Source: Cysteiniphilum litorale (GTDB lineage: Bacteria; Pseudomonadota; Gammaproteobacteria; Francisellales; Francisellaceae). From it: DNA of 59,271 nucleotides. Of the stretch, positions 1 to 8,093 are shown piece after piece. The notes beneath the pieces are model-generated. The model saw only the letters and a list, made by a program, of their open reading frames with translations. It was not told the DNA's origin and searched no databases. The DNA is taken from NCBI RefSeq assembly GCF_003428165.1, contig NZ_QLIQ01000019.1, forward strand, positions 1 to 59,271. The letters run 5' to 3'. Made by a program: the position numbers and the translations under genes. Each line of letters starts with the position of its first letter. Position 1 is the stretch's first letter.

Positions 1-1
1 A

Positions 2-70
2 ATGAACGTGTACAAAGAAGGTGCTATTGACTTTAAAAGTCAGGCGCAAAAAACATTGCAGGTTGCATGA
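2..70 (+). CDS. C-terminal end of an unidentified gene (partial)
   Basis: An open frame enters the window from the left and stops with TGA at 68-70; about 22 codons are visible, starting within the frame at an internal ATG at position 2. The residues (ending KTLQVA) do not match the C-terminus I would expect for acetaldehyde dehydrogenase, the usual partner of the aldolase that follows. It is in the same direction as the aldolase, 137 bases upstream. No function can be assigned. Confidence 0.35.
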   Translation: MNVYKEGAIDFKSQAQKTLQVA

Positions 71-207
71 CATGTATAGGAATAAGAATTTTTAAAAAAC
101 TGTATTGACACTTTGGGGTAGAATAAACCTTGATATTATTACCTCAGCTGCAGTGCATATCGCTGAAGAAATGGCGTTTCATAAAGAATCGGTGTGTGAG
201 GCTTAGA

Positions 208-1245
208 ATGAGAGTGATGACAAAGAAAACACAGCAAATTATAGTAAGTGATCCAACCTTACGTGATGGCAGTCATGCTATTTCCCATCAAATGGATTTG
301 GAGTATATCAGACAATATGCAACAGCCGCTGACCAAGCAGGTGTTGATATTATTGAAGTTGGGCATGGCAATGGACTTGGTGCTTCTTCAGTGCAGTTGG
401 GTCTTGCTAAATATAGTGATCGCGATATGCTGAAAATAGCACGATTAGCGGTTAATAACAACAAAATAGGCGTTCATATCATTCCTGGATTTGGTGTGAT
501 TGATCGCGATTTAGCTATGGCGGTTGATGAGGGTGTTGATGTAGTGCGTGTTGCATCACATTGTACAGAAGCAGATATCACTAAGCGCCATATTAACTAC
601 GCTGCACGCGCAGGGTGTGAAGTGTTTGGTGTTTTAATGATGTCACATCTAGCGAATGCGGAGACGCTATTAGCAGAAGCTACTAAAATGCAAGATTATG
701 GTGCAAATGGTATTATATTAATGGATTCTGCAGGTGCGTATATGATGCATGATGTTCGCGCTAAGGTGGCACACCTAGTGAATCATTTAAATATTCAAGT
801 GGGGTTTCATGCACATAATAATCTAGGTCTTGCTATTGCAAACTCATTAACTGCAATTGATGCGGGCGCTACAATCATTGATGGAACGGCTTATGGTTTT
901 GGAGCGGGTTCTGGTAATGCAGCTATTGAGGTGCTAGTTGCAACAATGTCAAAACTCAATATCAAGACACAGATTGATTTAGATAAGCTGTTCGATGCCG
1001 TTGAGATTGCCAGAGATTTATTTATTAAAACCGTACCGCATATCTCAACACTTAGTTTGGTTAGTGGTTTAACAGGTATTTTCTCAGGATTTATTAAACC
1101 CGTTAAAAAAGCAGCGGCTGATTTTGGCGTATGCCCTAGGGAAATATTCTATGAACTCTCGAGACAGAAAATCCTTGCGGGACAAGAAGATTTGATTATC
1201 GCGGCAGCGCAAGCTTTAGCAGTCAAAAAAGATTGTATGAGTTGA
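208..1245 (+). CDS. 4-hydroxy-2-oxovalerate aldolase (DmpG/MhpE type)
   Basis: This HMGL-like TIM-barrel aldolase cleaves 4-hydroxy-2-oxopentanoate to pyruvate and acetaldehyde, the last step of meta-cleavage pathways. Seen: TLRDG at residues 17-21, with the Arg, Asp and following His that line the metal site; GFHAHNN with the metal-binding His pair near residue 200; GTAYGFGAGSGN; and the C-terminal alpha-helical extension needed to dock the acetaldehyde dehydrogenase. The 345-residue length is typical. I chose the ATG at 208 because GAGG lies 6-7 bases upstream; the frame remains open to 130 but that part is unlike the family. A TTGACA at 105-110 may belong to its promoter, though no good -10 sits at the right spacing. 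The usual partner dehydrogenase is not visible in the window, so the physiological role is uncertain. Confidence 0.88.
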   Translation: MRVMTKKTQQIIVSDPTLRDGSHAISHQMDLEYIRQYATAADQAGVDIIEVGHGNGLGASSVQLGLAKYSDRDMLKIARLAVNNNKIGVHIIPGFGVIDRDLAMAVDEGVDVVRVASHCTEADITKRHINYAARAGCEVFGVLMMSHLANAETLLAEATKMQDYGANGIILMDSAGAYMMHDVRAKVAHLVNHLNIQVGFHAHNNLGLAIANSLTAIDAGATIIDGTAYGFGAGSGNAAIEVLVATMSKLNIKTQIDLDKLFDAVEIARDLFIKTVPHISTLSLVSGLTGIFSGFIKPVKKAAADFGVCPREIFYELSRQKILAGQEDLIIAAAQALAVKKDCMS

Positions 1246-1338
1246 AAAGTCTAATTGACATAAATGATATAGTAATTTCCAATATTGAAACTATAATCAG
1301 TCTGCTGATTAAGTAAACGTTAAACATAGGAGTTGAAA

Positions 1339-1623
1339 ATGATGAATAAAAAAAGTCTACTGAGCTTAAGCGCGCTGGCAGCAGCTGGTTTGTTGTTAGC
1401 AGGATGTGCGACAAAAACGGTATATCTCACGCCGGATCAATATTGTCAAACTGAAACCTTACAATCCTATACAGTGAAAAAAGGTGATAGTTTAAGCAAG
1501 ATTGCTAAAGCAAATAATACGACTGAAAGCTGCATCAAATCATTAAATCACTTGAAAGGAAACGTGATTAGCCCAGAGCAAAAACTCTATCTTCCTGTTG
1601 TGCCTAAGAGTAGCTGGATTTAA
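1339..1623 (+). CDS. Small LysM-domain lipoprotein
   Basis: A 94-residue exported lipoprotein. It starts with MMNKKSLL, has a hydrophobic stretch and a lipobox LAGC at about residues 21-24, so it should be lipidated on that Cys. Residues ~45-88 form one LysM repeat (YTVKKGDSLSKIAKANN, then NVISPEQKLYLP), which binds peptidoglycan or chitin-like glycans. The RBS AGGAG (1328-1332) sits 6 bases before ATG 1339. A TATAAT at 1292-1297 and a 6-bp inverted repeat AATCAG-TCTG-CTGATT (1295-1310) lie upstream and may be promoter and operator, but no convincing -35 is seen. The gene converges on ilvC with a shared hairpin. Likely a periplasmic wall-binding protein; partner unknown. Confidence 0.8.
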   Translation: MMNKKSLLSLSALAAAGLLLAGCATKTVYLTPDQYCQTETLQSYTVKKGDSLSKIAKANNTTESCIKSLNHLKGNVISPEQKLYLPVVPKSSWI

Positions 1624-1652
1624 TTGGTATTAGCAAACAACACTAATATCAA
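1624..1652. terminator. Hairpin between LysM lipoprotein and ilvC, possibly bidirectional
   Basis: TTGGTATTAG (1624-1633) pairs with CTAATATCAA (1643-1652) over 10 positions with one G-T wobble and a 9-base loop. It lies one base after the lipoprotein stop and contains the ilvC stop codon. There is no long T-run, so it may be a weak terminator or a 3'-end stabiliser for both transcripts. Confidence 0.45.
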
Positions 1653-3096
1653 CCGATGGGCGCAAAGTTGAGCAGACGGCTAATGCTTCGTGTACAGGGT
1701 GATTTGCAAATTTTGTAAATGGGGCATTGCCTGATGCTTTTTGATTAATCGCAGGGATTGCTTGTTGCATTAAGTTATAGTCAAAGCGTGGCGCCCATTT
1801 GCGTGCGCCAAGGCGTGCAGTGGTTGAACAGTTGTCAACCATGTGCGCAACCCCTTTAAAGTGCATATAAGGGTTAAGTGAGTCGACTGCTTCAATAATT
1901 GATTCGTTAACGATTTCAGAATAGCTGTGACCTTTTTCCGCTAAAACATCGACTTGGGCGATAATGCAGGCAAGGTAAACACCAGCAGTAATTGGATCAT
2001 TTGGCATATTGTTATTATCGCGTTGACTACGCACTTTTTCGCCGACTTTCCACATGTCAGTGCCATCGATTTTGCCCATTGGTAGACGTGAATGGCGTTT
2101 GCCTGCCAAGGTGACTGATCGAAATTCATTGCCACTTTCAACATCTTCATAGATCTCAAAAAGAATATCTAAGCAGGGTGTGTAGGCAGCATTGTAGGCA
2201 TTTTCAAACTTTTCTTTATCGGCGGAGCTAAAGCTGTCATAAACCTTCTTAAGGCCTTGTGTTGAGATGGTTTTTGATATATTTCCTGTGATTGCTTCAG
2301 CAGTGCGCTTGAAGGCTTCTTCAGGATTAACACCATTATCGGTAAAGTGGCGATAAAGCACTTCAATAATGCCATGAACGGCACCGAGTAATACGCCGCG
2401 CTCGCCAAAAATGTCTGAGCGATATTCCATCTCCATCGTCGTAGGGAAAACAAATGGTGCGCCACAGGCAATTGCCCATGCAAGGGCATAATCAGTTGCC
2501 TTACCATTGATGTCTTGATAAACGGCAATGCTACTGTTAATGCCGGCACCATTAACTGTTTTGCCTTGTTCATAAAGTCGTCTTACCGAAGGTCCCATCC
2601 CTTTTGGACACATTGCAACAATATTAATATCATTGCGAATTGGCGCATTGATTGTCTTCATATAGCCGATTAAAAAACCATGGGAAAAACCAAGGGTACT
2701 TCCTGGTTTTGCCGCAGCAAAAATTTCTTTGTAAAGTTCAGCTTGTGCTGCATCTGAAATCAAAATGATCGCTAAATCAGATTTAGAAATAACGTCAAAC
2801 ATCTCACCTAATGTACCATCTGCCTTAGAGAAGCCTGCTGCTTCAGCAGATTTTTCTGATTTGGAATTAGCGCGCAAACCAACACACACTTTAATATCAG
2901 TATCAGCGAGTGAATCACGCAAGTTTTGCGCTTGTGCTGGACCTTGTGAGCTCCAGCCAATCACACCGATTTGTTTGATACCATCAAATGCTTGTGGCAA
3001 CTTCGAGAATAAATGACGACCTCCGGCAACAATTGTCTCACTGCCACCGCCTAAGTTGTATTCTTTAACGTCAAAGATATTGCTTTGGATTTTCAT
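1630..3096 (-). CDS. ilvC: Ketol-acid reductoisomerase, long (class II) form
   Basis: NADPH-dependent acetohydroxyacid isomeroreductase, second step of valine/isoleucine synthesis, using Mg2+. The 488-residue length marks the long form with a duplicated knotted C-terminal domain, as in E. coli (491) and plants. The nucleotide-binding loop reads GVIGWSSQGPAQAQNLRDSL near residues 43-62, closer to the plant-type GWGSQAPAQAQNL than to the E. coli GCGAQGLNQGLNMRDS. CPKGMGPSVRRLY and EMEYRSDIFGERGVLLG, with acidic metal ligands, follow. The RBS GAGGT lies about 9 bases before the ATG. No ilvB, ilvN or ilvD is adjacent, so this is a solo biosynthetic gene. Confidence 0.95.
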   Translation of the reverse strand: MKIQSNIFDVKEYNLGGGSETIVAGGRHLFSKLPQAFDGIKQIGVIGWSSQGPAQAQNLRDSLADTDIKVCVGLRANSKSEKSAEAAGFSKADGTLGEMFDVISKSDLAIILISDAAQAELYKEIFAAAKPGSTLGFSHGFLIGYMKTINAPIRNDINIVAMCPKGMGPSVRRLYEQGKTVNGAGINSSIAVYQDINGKATDYALAWAIACGAPFVFPTTMEMEYRSDIFGERGVLLGAVHGIIEVLYRHFTDNGVNPEEAFKRTAEAITGNISKTISTQGLKKVYDSFSSADKEKFENAYNAAYTPCLDILFEIYEDVESGNEFRSVTLAGKRHSRLPMGKIDGTDMWKVGEKVRSQRDNNNMPNDPITAGVYLACIIAQVDVLAEKGHSYSEIVNESIIEAVDSLNPYMHFKGVAHMVDNCSTTARLGARKWAPRFDYNLMQQAIPAINQKASGNAPFTKFANHPVHEALAVCSTLRPSVDISVVC

Positions 3097-3304
3097 GCGG
3101 TATTACCTCGTTGTTTTTAGTGTTTTTAATAATTAAAAATAAAAATTCGCCGATAAAGTTATTGTGCTATAAAGTTTGTGTTGAAATAAAGTGAATTATA
3201 ATCAATTATATGTTGCGTAATTTGCAATAATCACGACGATTAAGGTTTATCGCCACTGAAAATGTATTGTTTTTAGATAAATATTATAAAAATTAAAAAA
3301 ATAC

Positions 3305-3333
3305 TTGACCTTTGTTATGCTTAAGTAAATAAT
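3305..3333 (+). promoter_or_regulatory. Sigma70-type promoter of the leader-peptide transcript
   Basis: TTGACC (3305-3310), a 17-base spacer, and AATAAT (3328-3333). Transcription would start near 3340, giving a ~70-base leader that can fold (GTG.CCC with GGGCAC around 3353-3372) before the RBS of the 12-codon ORF at 3411. Confidence 0.55.
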
Positions 3334-3410
3334 GCGCGACAGAACCAAATAGTGTACCCCGATATGTGGGCACATGTGACCCTCCCCAACATGATATTAA
3401 GGAGCTAAAC

Positions 3411-3449
3411 ATGATAACTTTTCACTCACTTCAACCACCCAGTTGTTAA
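3411..3449 (+). CDS. Putative 12-residue leader peptide
   Basis: ATG at 3411 preceded by AAGGAG (3399-3404) with 6-base spacing; the peptide reads MITFHSLQPPSC then TAA. The strong RBS and the promoter upstream argue for translation. The tandem proline two codons from the end is a feature of ribosome-stalling peptides. It lies 471 bases before the ABC permease gene, in the same direction. Role unknown; it could equally be a chance mini-ORF. Confidence 0.35.
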   Translation: MITFHSLQPPSC

Positions 3450-3559
3450 TCTTTTGCAGTTGGAGATAAATAGATTATTTCTATAGCTGTTTCATTAATA
3501 CTTTTATATTTGATTGATTGCGTTTATAGTTTCTAATATCTATCGCAAAATGAGTTATG

Positions 3560-3619
3560 CCATCTCTTATCTCGCCCCTTGCGGGAGATGTCGTATAGCA
3601 TAAGCTGTACGGGTGATGG
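3560..3619 (-). repeat. Dispersed hairpin repeat, family B, copy 1
   Basis: The reverse complement of this 60-base segment aligns without gaps to 45072-45131, with about 47 of 60 positions identical by eye. Both copies fold into two hairpins: a small one around AGC..GCT and a larger one around TCTCC..GCAAGGGG. Several differences fall at paired positions. Intergenic, non-coding. Confidence 0.7.
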
Positions 3620-3920
3620 TTAATTGTAACTTAGTTTTGTTTATCGTTAGTTTTGATAAATGCCAAATAGAAAGTATTCATCAAATAGTTGTAACTCCAA
3701 TGCTGTAATACCAAGATAGCTCAGTCACTCGGATAATATATTATACATAGATGTGTAATGTATTTATTCTGTGGTATGTTGCGTTATTATTGAAATATTT
3801 AGCAATAAAAACAGCTATGTTTATGCCTTATTGATATTCTCAATCTGTTGTCTAGCGCTTGGTTTATAAGATTAAAAAAATAAAAGAAATATATTCAGTT
3901 AATACATTAAGGTGTAAGTT

Positions 3921-5642
3921 ATGAATACAATAACATTAAAAAATAACTACAGAAAAAGAAACTACTCCCTGCATGATGTTGTTTTTGTCATGCTGGTTAT
4001 TGCAGCCCTTGGGCTGATGTATTATGCGTGGATTGGTATGCATCAAAGCTTTATTAATGAATCATCTGTGGCGGCAATATCACTAGACCCAAGTCATTTG
4101 CCTTACTATACATTGCGTACGGTGATGCGCCTACTCATTGGGATGGTGTGGTCGTTTGCTTTTGCCTTAATTGCCGGTTATGCATGTGCTAAGAACAAGC
4201 ATGTTGCACGCATTTTGTTGCCAATTATTAACTTTATGGAATCAGTACCTTTACTGGGTTTTTTAACCTTTACCACGGCCTTTTTCTTATTCCTGTTTCC
4301 TCATTCAGTGATGGGGCTTGAAGCGGCAGCGATTTTTGGCGTGTTTACATCACAAGCATGGAATATGGCATTAATTGTTTATCAGACGATTCGCATTGTG
4401 CCGGAGGAAGTGATTGATGCGTCGCGTGTGTATAAGCTAAATGCGTGGCAGCGTTTTTGGAAGATTGAAATGCCTTATTCAGTACCTGGGCTTTTGTGGA
4501 ATGTGATGGTTTCGCAATCTGCCGCATGGTTTGCACTTGTTGCAACTGAGGCGATTCCTGTGGGTGATAAAGATGTGATGTTGCCGGGCGTTGGTGCGTA
4601 TATAAGTACCGCACTTGATCACGCCAACGCGTTAGCAATCGTATACGCCCTTATTGCGATTATTTTGACGATTGTTGCTTTTGATCAGTTGGTATTTCGT
4701 CCATTGGTCAAGTGGTCAAAGAAGTTTAAGTATGAACAGATAAATGTCAGTGGTGCGCATAGCTCGTGGATGCATGATCTGTGTACTAAATCAGCGTGCT
4801 TTAATGCAATTGCTAAAGGCATAAAAACGGTGAATTTTTACTTCATTAATTCACCAACAATTATTGCCAGAAAGTTGTCAATACCGCAATTATCACTCAC
4901 GCCAGCAGTTCGACACCTATCAACAGCGATTTGGTATCTGTGTATTGTTACCTTAGCTATTTGGGCAGGTGTTTCATTATGGAAGTTTTTCCCTAATGGC
5001 GATATGACCTATCTGTTACCACTGATGTGGGAGACGACGTATCGTGTCGCAATTGCCATGGGGTTAAGTATCGTGATTTGTACACCTCTTGGTATCTGGA
5101 TTGGTATCTCACCGAAGCGTACCAAAATGTTGCAGCCAATTATTCAGGTAATGGCAGCTATTCCGCAACCGATTTTCTTCCCAATCGTGGCGATTTTACT
5201 GATGTTCGGTGGCGGTAGTTTAAGCATCTGGGCAATTCCACTCATTATGACAGGCACTTCTTGGTATGTGTTGTTTAATGTGATTGCTGGCGCCTCAGCT
5301 TTGCCATCGGATTTAATTGAGATGTCGCGCAGCTTTCATTTAAAGGGAACTAAATGGTGGTTTAAGTTTGCAATTCCTGCGGTCTTCCCCTACATCGTTT
5401 GTGGGATTATCAGTGCCGCAGGTGGCGCATGGAACTCAGCAATTGCTGCTGAGCTGATTACTTGGGGTGGTAAAACGATTTCAATTAGTGGTATTGGTGA
5501 GCTTGTATCACAAACTACCAGTAACAATCAAGTAGCTGAAGCAGCATTAGCCGTCAGTGCAATGTGTGTCCTTGTCGCGCTGTGTGTGATATTTATCTGG
5601 AAGCCTTTGTATAAGCTTGCGGAAACAAAATATAAAATTTAA
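3921..5642 (+). CDS. ABC transporter permease, two fused membrane domains (NitT/TauT-like)
   Basis: Inner-membrane permease of an importer of the nitrate/sulfonate/taurine class. At 573 residues it carries two BPD_transp_1 domains in one chain: the first at about residues 60-260 with an EAA-type loop (VPEEVIDASRVYKLNAWQRF), the second at about 370-560 with another (LPSDLIEMSRSFHLKGTKWW). The two are joined by a soluble linker of about 90 residues, so one polypeptide could replace the usual permease dimer. The RBS-like AAGGTG lies 6 bases before ATG. The ATPase gene follows after 98 bases. No substrate-binding protein is encoded next to it, so the substrate is unknown. Confidence 0.85.
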   Translation: MNTITLKNNYRKRNYSLHDVVFVMLVIAALGLMYYAWIGMHQSFINESSVAAISLDPSHLPYYTLRTVMRLLIGMVWSFAFALIAGYACAKNKHVARILLPIINFMESVPLLGFLTFTTAFFLFLFPHSVMGLEAAAIFGVFTSQAWNMALIVYQTIRIVPEEVIDASRVYKLNAWQRFWKIEMPYSVPGLLWNVMVSQSAAWFALVATEAIPVGDKDVMLPGVGAYISTALDHANALAIVYALIAIILTIVAFDQLVFRPLVKWSKKFKYEQINVSGAHSSWMHDLCTKSACFNAIAKGIKTVNFYFINSPTIIARKLSIPQLSLTPAVRHLSTAIWYLCIVTLAIWAGVSLWKFFPNGDMTYLLPLMWETTYRVAIAMGLSIVICTPLGIWIGISPKRTKMLQPIIQVMAAIPQPIFFPIVAILLMFGGGSLSIWAIPLIMTGTSWYVLFNVIAGASALPSDLIEMSRSFHLKGTKWWFKFAIPAVFPYIVCGIISAAGGAWNSAIAAELITWGGKTISISGIGELVSQTTSNNQVAEAALAVSAMCVLVALCVIFIWKPLYKLAETKYKI

Positions 5643-5654
5643 TAGGTTGACCAT

Positions 5655-5722
5655 CGCTTCTTTGCCAACCTTATCATCAAAACGCAAATGACAGAACGGG
5701 TGATGATCTTGGCGAAGAAGCG
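5655..5722 (+). promoter_or_regulatory. Strong intercistronic hairpin between ABC permease and ATPase
   Basis: CGCTTCTTTGCCAA (5655-5668) pairs with TTGGCGAAGAAGCG (5709-5722) over 14 positions with one G-T wobble. After a small internal loop, ATCATCA (5673-5679) pairs with TGATGAT (5701-5707). It ends 5 bases before the AGAGGA RBS of the ATPase gene. No T-run follows, so it is more likely an mRNA-stability or translation-control element than a terminator. Confidence 0.65.
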
Positions 5723-5740
5723 TGAAAAGAGGATTTGAAA

Positions 5741-6550
5741 ATGAAAAACAATGTACTTATCGAATGCCAAAATATCGAACTTTATTTTGAAAAAGACAAA
5801 AAGCACTCACTAAAAGTGTTGGATCGTATTAATTTCACATTACATGAAAATGAAATCGTTGCCATCTTAGGTAAATCAGGTGCTGGTAAATCAAGTTTCT
5901 TACGCATTGCTGCTGGACTTTTACATCCAAGCTATGGTTCTGTGCTCTACAAAGACAAGCCAGTAACTAAGCCACTTGATAATATGAGTATGGTATTTCA
6001 AAACTTTGCATTACTGCCATGGTTGAATGTGGTTGACAATATTCTATTTGGTAGTGATGCATTGGGTATTTCACGTAAAATAAGTGAGCCAAAAGCGCAT
6101 GAGCTTATTCAAAAAATTTCATTGCAAGGTTTTGAAAAAGCTTATGTAAACGAACTATCCGGTGGCATGAAACAACGTGTTGGTTTTGCGCGAGCTCTTA
6201 TGGTTGAGCCGGAGATTTTATTCTTAGATGAGCCGTTTTCATCGCTTGATATTACTACGGCAAATACTCTGCGTAGTGATATATTAAACCTGTGGCTTAA
6301 TAAGCAAATTCCAACAAAATCAATGGTGCTAGTCACTCATAGTGTTGAAGAAGCGGTGATGATGGCAGATCGCGTTATTATCTTTGATAACCATCCGGGT
6401 AAAATTGCTTATGAACATACACTAAATATCCCGCGCCTAAGAGATAAACGCTCAGCAGAGGTGTTAAAGCATATCGATCTTTTAGAGCAGAAGCTGCATA
6501 GTGTAAATATGGGCAAAAAAGAAGATAAGGTGTTAACGATTCAGCCGTAA
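5741..6550 (+). CDS. ABC transporter ATP-binding protein (NitT/TauT-like)
   Basis: ATPase subunit that would power the fused permease upstream. Seen: Walker A GKSGAGKSS near residue 45, Q-loop VFQNFALLPW, signature LSGGMKQR, Walker B ILFLDEPF with the catalytic Glu, and switch His in VTHSVEEA. The 269-residue length is usual for this class. I chose ATG 5741, 7 bases after AGAGGA; a TTG two codons upstream is in frame but worse placed. It converges on the diguanylate cyclase with a 6-base gap between stop codons. Confidence 0.9.
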   Translation: MKNNVLIECQNIELYFEKDKKHSLKVLDRINFTLHENEIVAILGKSGAGKSSFLRIAAGLLHPSYGSVLYKDKPVTKPLDNMSMVFQNFALLPWLNVVDNILFGSDALGISRKISEPKAHELIQKISLQGFEKAYVNELSGGMKQRVGFARALMVEPEILFLDEPFSSLDITTANTLRSDILNLWLNKQIPTKSMVLVTHSVEEAVMMADRVIIFDNHPGKIAYEHTLNIPRLRDKRSAEVLKHIDLLEQKLHSVNMGKKEDKVLTIQP

Positions 6551-6556
6551 GAAAGC

Positions 6557-7642
6557 TTACACCTGCAAACAAACAACACCGTTGCGCCCTGCCGCTTTCA
6601 CCTGATAAAGAGCTTCATCGGCTTTATTTAAGGTGGTTTCAAAGTTATTTGATTCCAGTGCGTGATATAGGTTGCTGGCAACACCAATGCTGATCGTGAC
6701 TTGAATTAAGCCGATCTTGGGTATGTCTTGACATACTTTCGCATTAAGTCTTTGACCGATCTCTTGCGCTTGAGGCATCGTGGTATTTGGCAAAAGAATC
6801 ACATATTCATCGCCACCAAAACGTGACACGATGTCATCTTTTCGTGTGTGCTGCTTTAAAATACTTGCTACATTCTGGATGATTTTATCTCCCATAGCAT
6901 GTCCGTGCTCGTCATTGATTTTTTTGAACTTATCAATATCGATAAACATCACACTATAAGGTGTACCATCACGAGTAAGCTGCTTGAAATCTTTGACGCT
7001 ATCATAAAAAGCACCACGATTCATTAAACCGGTCAATTGATCGGTTGTTGCCATCAGTTCTAATTGTTTTTCACTGTAAGCAATATCAGATAAAATAACC
7101 GATATCGTTGTCGCAATAACAATTGTGATGGTCATAAGAATAAAGACATTTGTTATCTTTTGATCAGTTAATGGTAATTCAATCAAATAGTTATAGTTAG
7201 GATGCGTTACACAAAAGATCATCAAAGCAACTGAAGTAAGTGACAGAAACCACTTGGTTTTGTGTTGATTAACCTCAAAAATCATGTTGCTAAAAGGAGG
7301 CACAGCCATAAAGAAAAGGTAGTTTAACAGCTCCGGTTGATACAAAAAGTAAGTAAAAATAAAGGTGTTGATAATAAACAGTGCGCCAAGCGTGAGTTTT
7401 GCTAGATAGTAATGGCGATACTTCAATAAAATAAGCGGTATGCAATAAGAAAATACTGCACAATAGCTATATACGCCGCCATAGATTTCTTTCTCAGTTG
7501 CAAAGTGCAAAACACCAAATACGGAATTGCCAATAATAACGAGCATTAAGCTAATAAGTGTTACATGAATACGGTGCCAGTAGGATGATCTGGAGTTTTT
7601 GATGTTGAACTTATTGTTTAACCATATCTTTGCTTGTCTCAT
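6557..7642 (-). CDS. Membrane-anchored diguanylate cyclase (GGDEF)
   Basis: Makes c-di-GMP from two GTP. The N-terminal ~190 residues contain about six hydrophobic segments (for example residues 21-45, 50-75, 90-115, 135-150, 165-190), an integral-membrane sensor of unknown input. The GGDEF domain occupies about 200-361 with active-site GGDEY near 276-280. An RxxD inhibitory site (RKDD) lies exactly five residues before it, so product inhibition is likely intact. Start at ATG 7642 is supported only by a weak GGA; TTG 7648 and GTG 7645 are in frame. No EAL or HD-GYP partner is in the window. Confidence 0.9.
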   Translation of the reverse strand: MRQAKIWLNNKFNIKNSRSSYWHRIHVTLISLMLVIIGNSVFGVLHFATEKEIYGGVYSYCAVFSYCIPLILLKYRHYYLAKLTLGALFIINTFIFTYFLYQPELLNYLFFMAVPPFSNMIFEVNQHKTKWFLSLTSVALMIFCVTHPNYNYLIELPLTDQKITNVFILMTITIVIATTISVILSDIAYSEKQLELMATTDQLTGLMNRGAFYDSVKDFKQLTRDGTPYSVMFIDIDKFKKINDEHGHAMGDKIIQNVASILKQHTRKDDIVSRFGGDEYVILLPNTTMPQAQEIGQRLNAKVCQDIPKIGLIQVTISIGVASNLYHALESNNFETTLNKADEALYQVKAAGRNGVVCLQV

Positions 7643-7873
7643 CACCAATATCCATTTGATAATTTTTATAGTTTTGTTATGTCTTAAAGTAGTACTAACT
7701 ATAGTCTAAATTTGATAAAAGACTATAAAATCAGCATATTAATAACTAGTATTTGAATATACTAACGTTTGGTGTGTGTAACATGAGCATTAATTTTATA
7801 GCAAATTAACGTTATCCTAGCGGTGTTTTATCAATTGATAGAATGTTGAAAAAGATATAAAACGGGAGAAGCT

Positions 7874-7978
7874 ATGAAACTACTTAAGAATTTATTGTTG
7901 CCAGCGATTGTTATTGGACCATTTGTCTTTGGTGCGGCGGTTATTTTTCTGATTTATCATGTTTATGACAAAATTTAA
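7874..7978 (+). CDS. 34-residue single-span membrane peptide
   Basis: A small ORF with a good RBS (GGGAGAA, 7864-7870) 3-6 bases before ATG. The product begins MKLLKNLLLPA, has one continuous hydrophobic segment of about 24 residues and ends HVYDKI. The layout (short basic N-terminus, one helix, small polar tail) is typical of small inner-membrane proteins. It lies alone between two genes, followed by a foldable segment. No family recognised. Confidence 0.5.
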   Translation: MKLLKNLLLPAIVIGPFVFGAAVIFLIYHVYDKI

Positions 7979-7987
7979 GACTTATTG

Positions 7988-8048
7988 AGTTACATCCAGC
8001 TTGCTAGGGATGATTTACGAGCGGTATAGCTATTTAGAAGCTGTAACT
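7988..8048 (+). other. Structured segment upstream of the Mpo1-like gene
   Basis: Nested complementary arms: AGTTAC (7988-7993) with GTAACT (8043-8048), AGCTT (7998-8002) with AAGCT (8038-8042), and GCTA (8003-8006) with TAGC (8027-8030). A 61-base stem-loop could form. No T-run follows, so it is not an obvious terminator. Confidence 0.35.
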
Positions 8049-8093
8049 TGAGTTAAACTGTAGGTACTTATGATTATCTATAGGAACCTGATA

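Larger units (their letters stand above)
3097..3920. other. 824-bp intergenic region
   Basis: It holds the divergent upstream region of ilvC (TATAAT-like boxes around 3195-3215 on the minus strand), a good plus-strand promoter at 3305-3333, a 12-codon ORF with strong RBS at 3411-3449, and one copy of a dispersed hairpin repeat at 3560-3619. The last 300 bases before the ABC permease are AT-rich with no clear promoter or terminator. Confidence 0.6.

Noticed and set aside
105-135. Promoter for the aldolase gene from TTGACA at 105
   Set aside because: No -10 hexamer lies at 16-18 bases; the TAGAAT present is only 8 bases away, so I did not list it as a feature.
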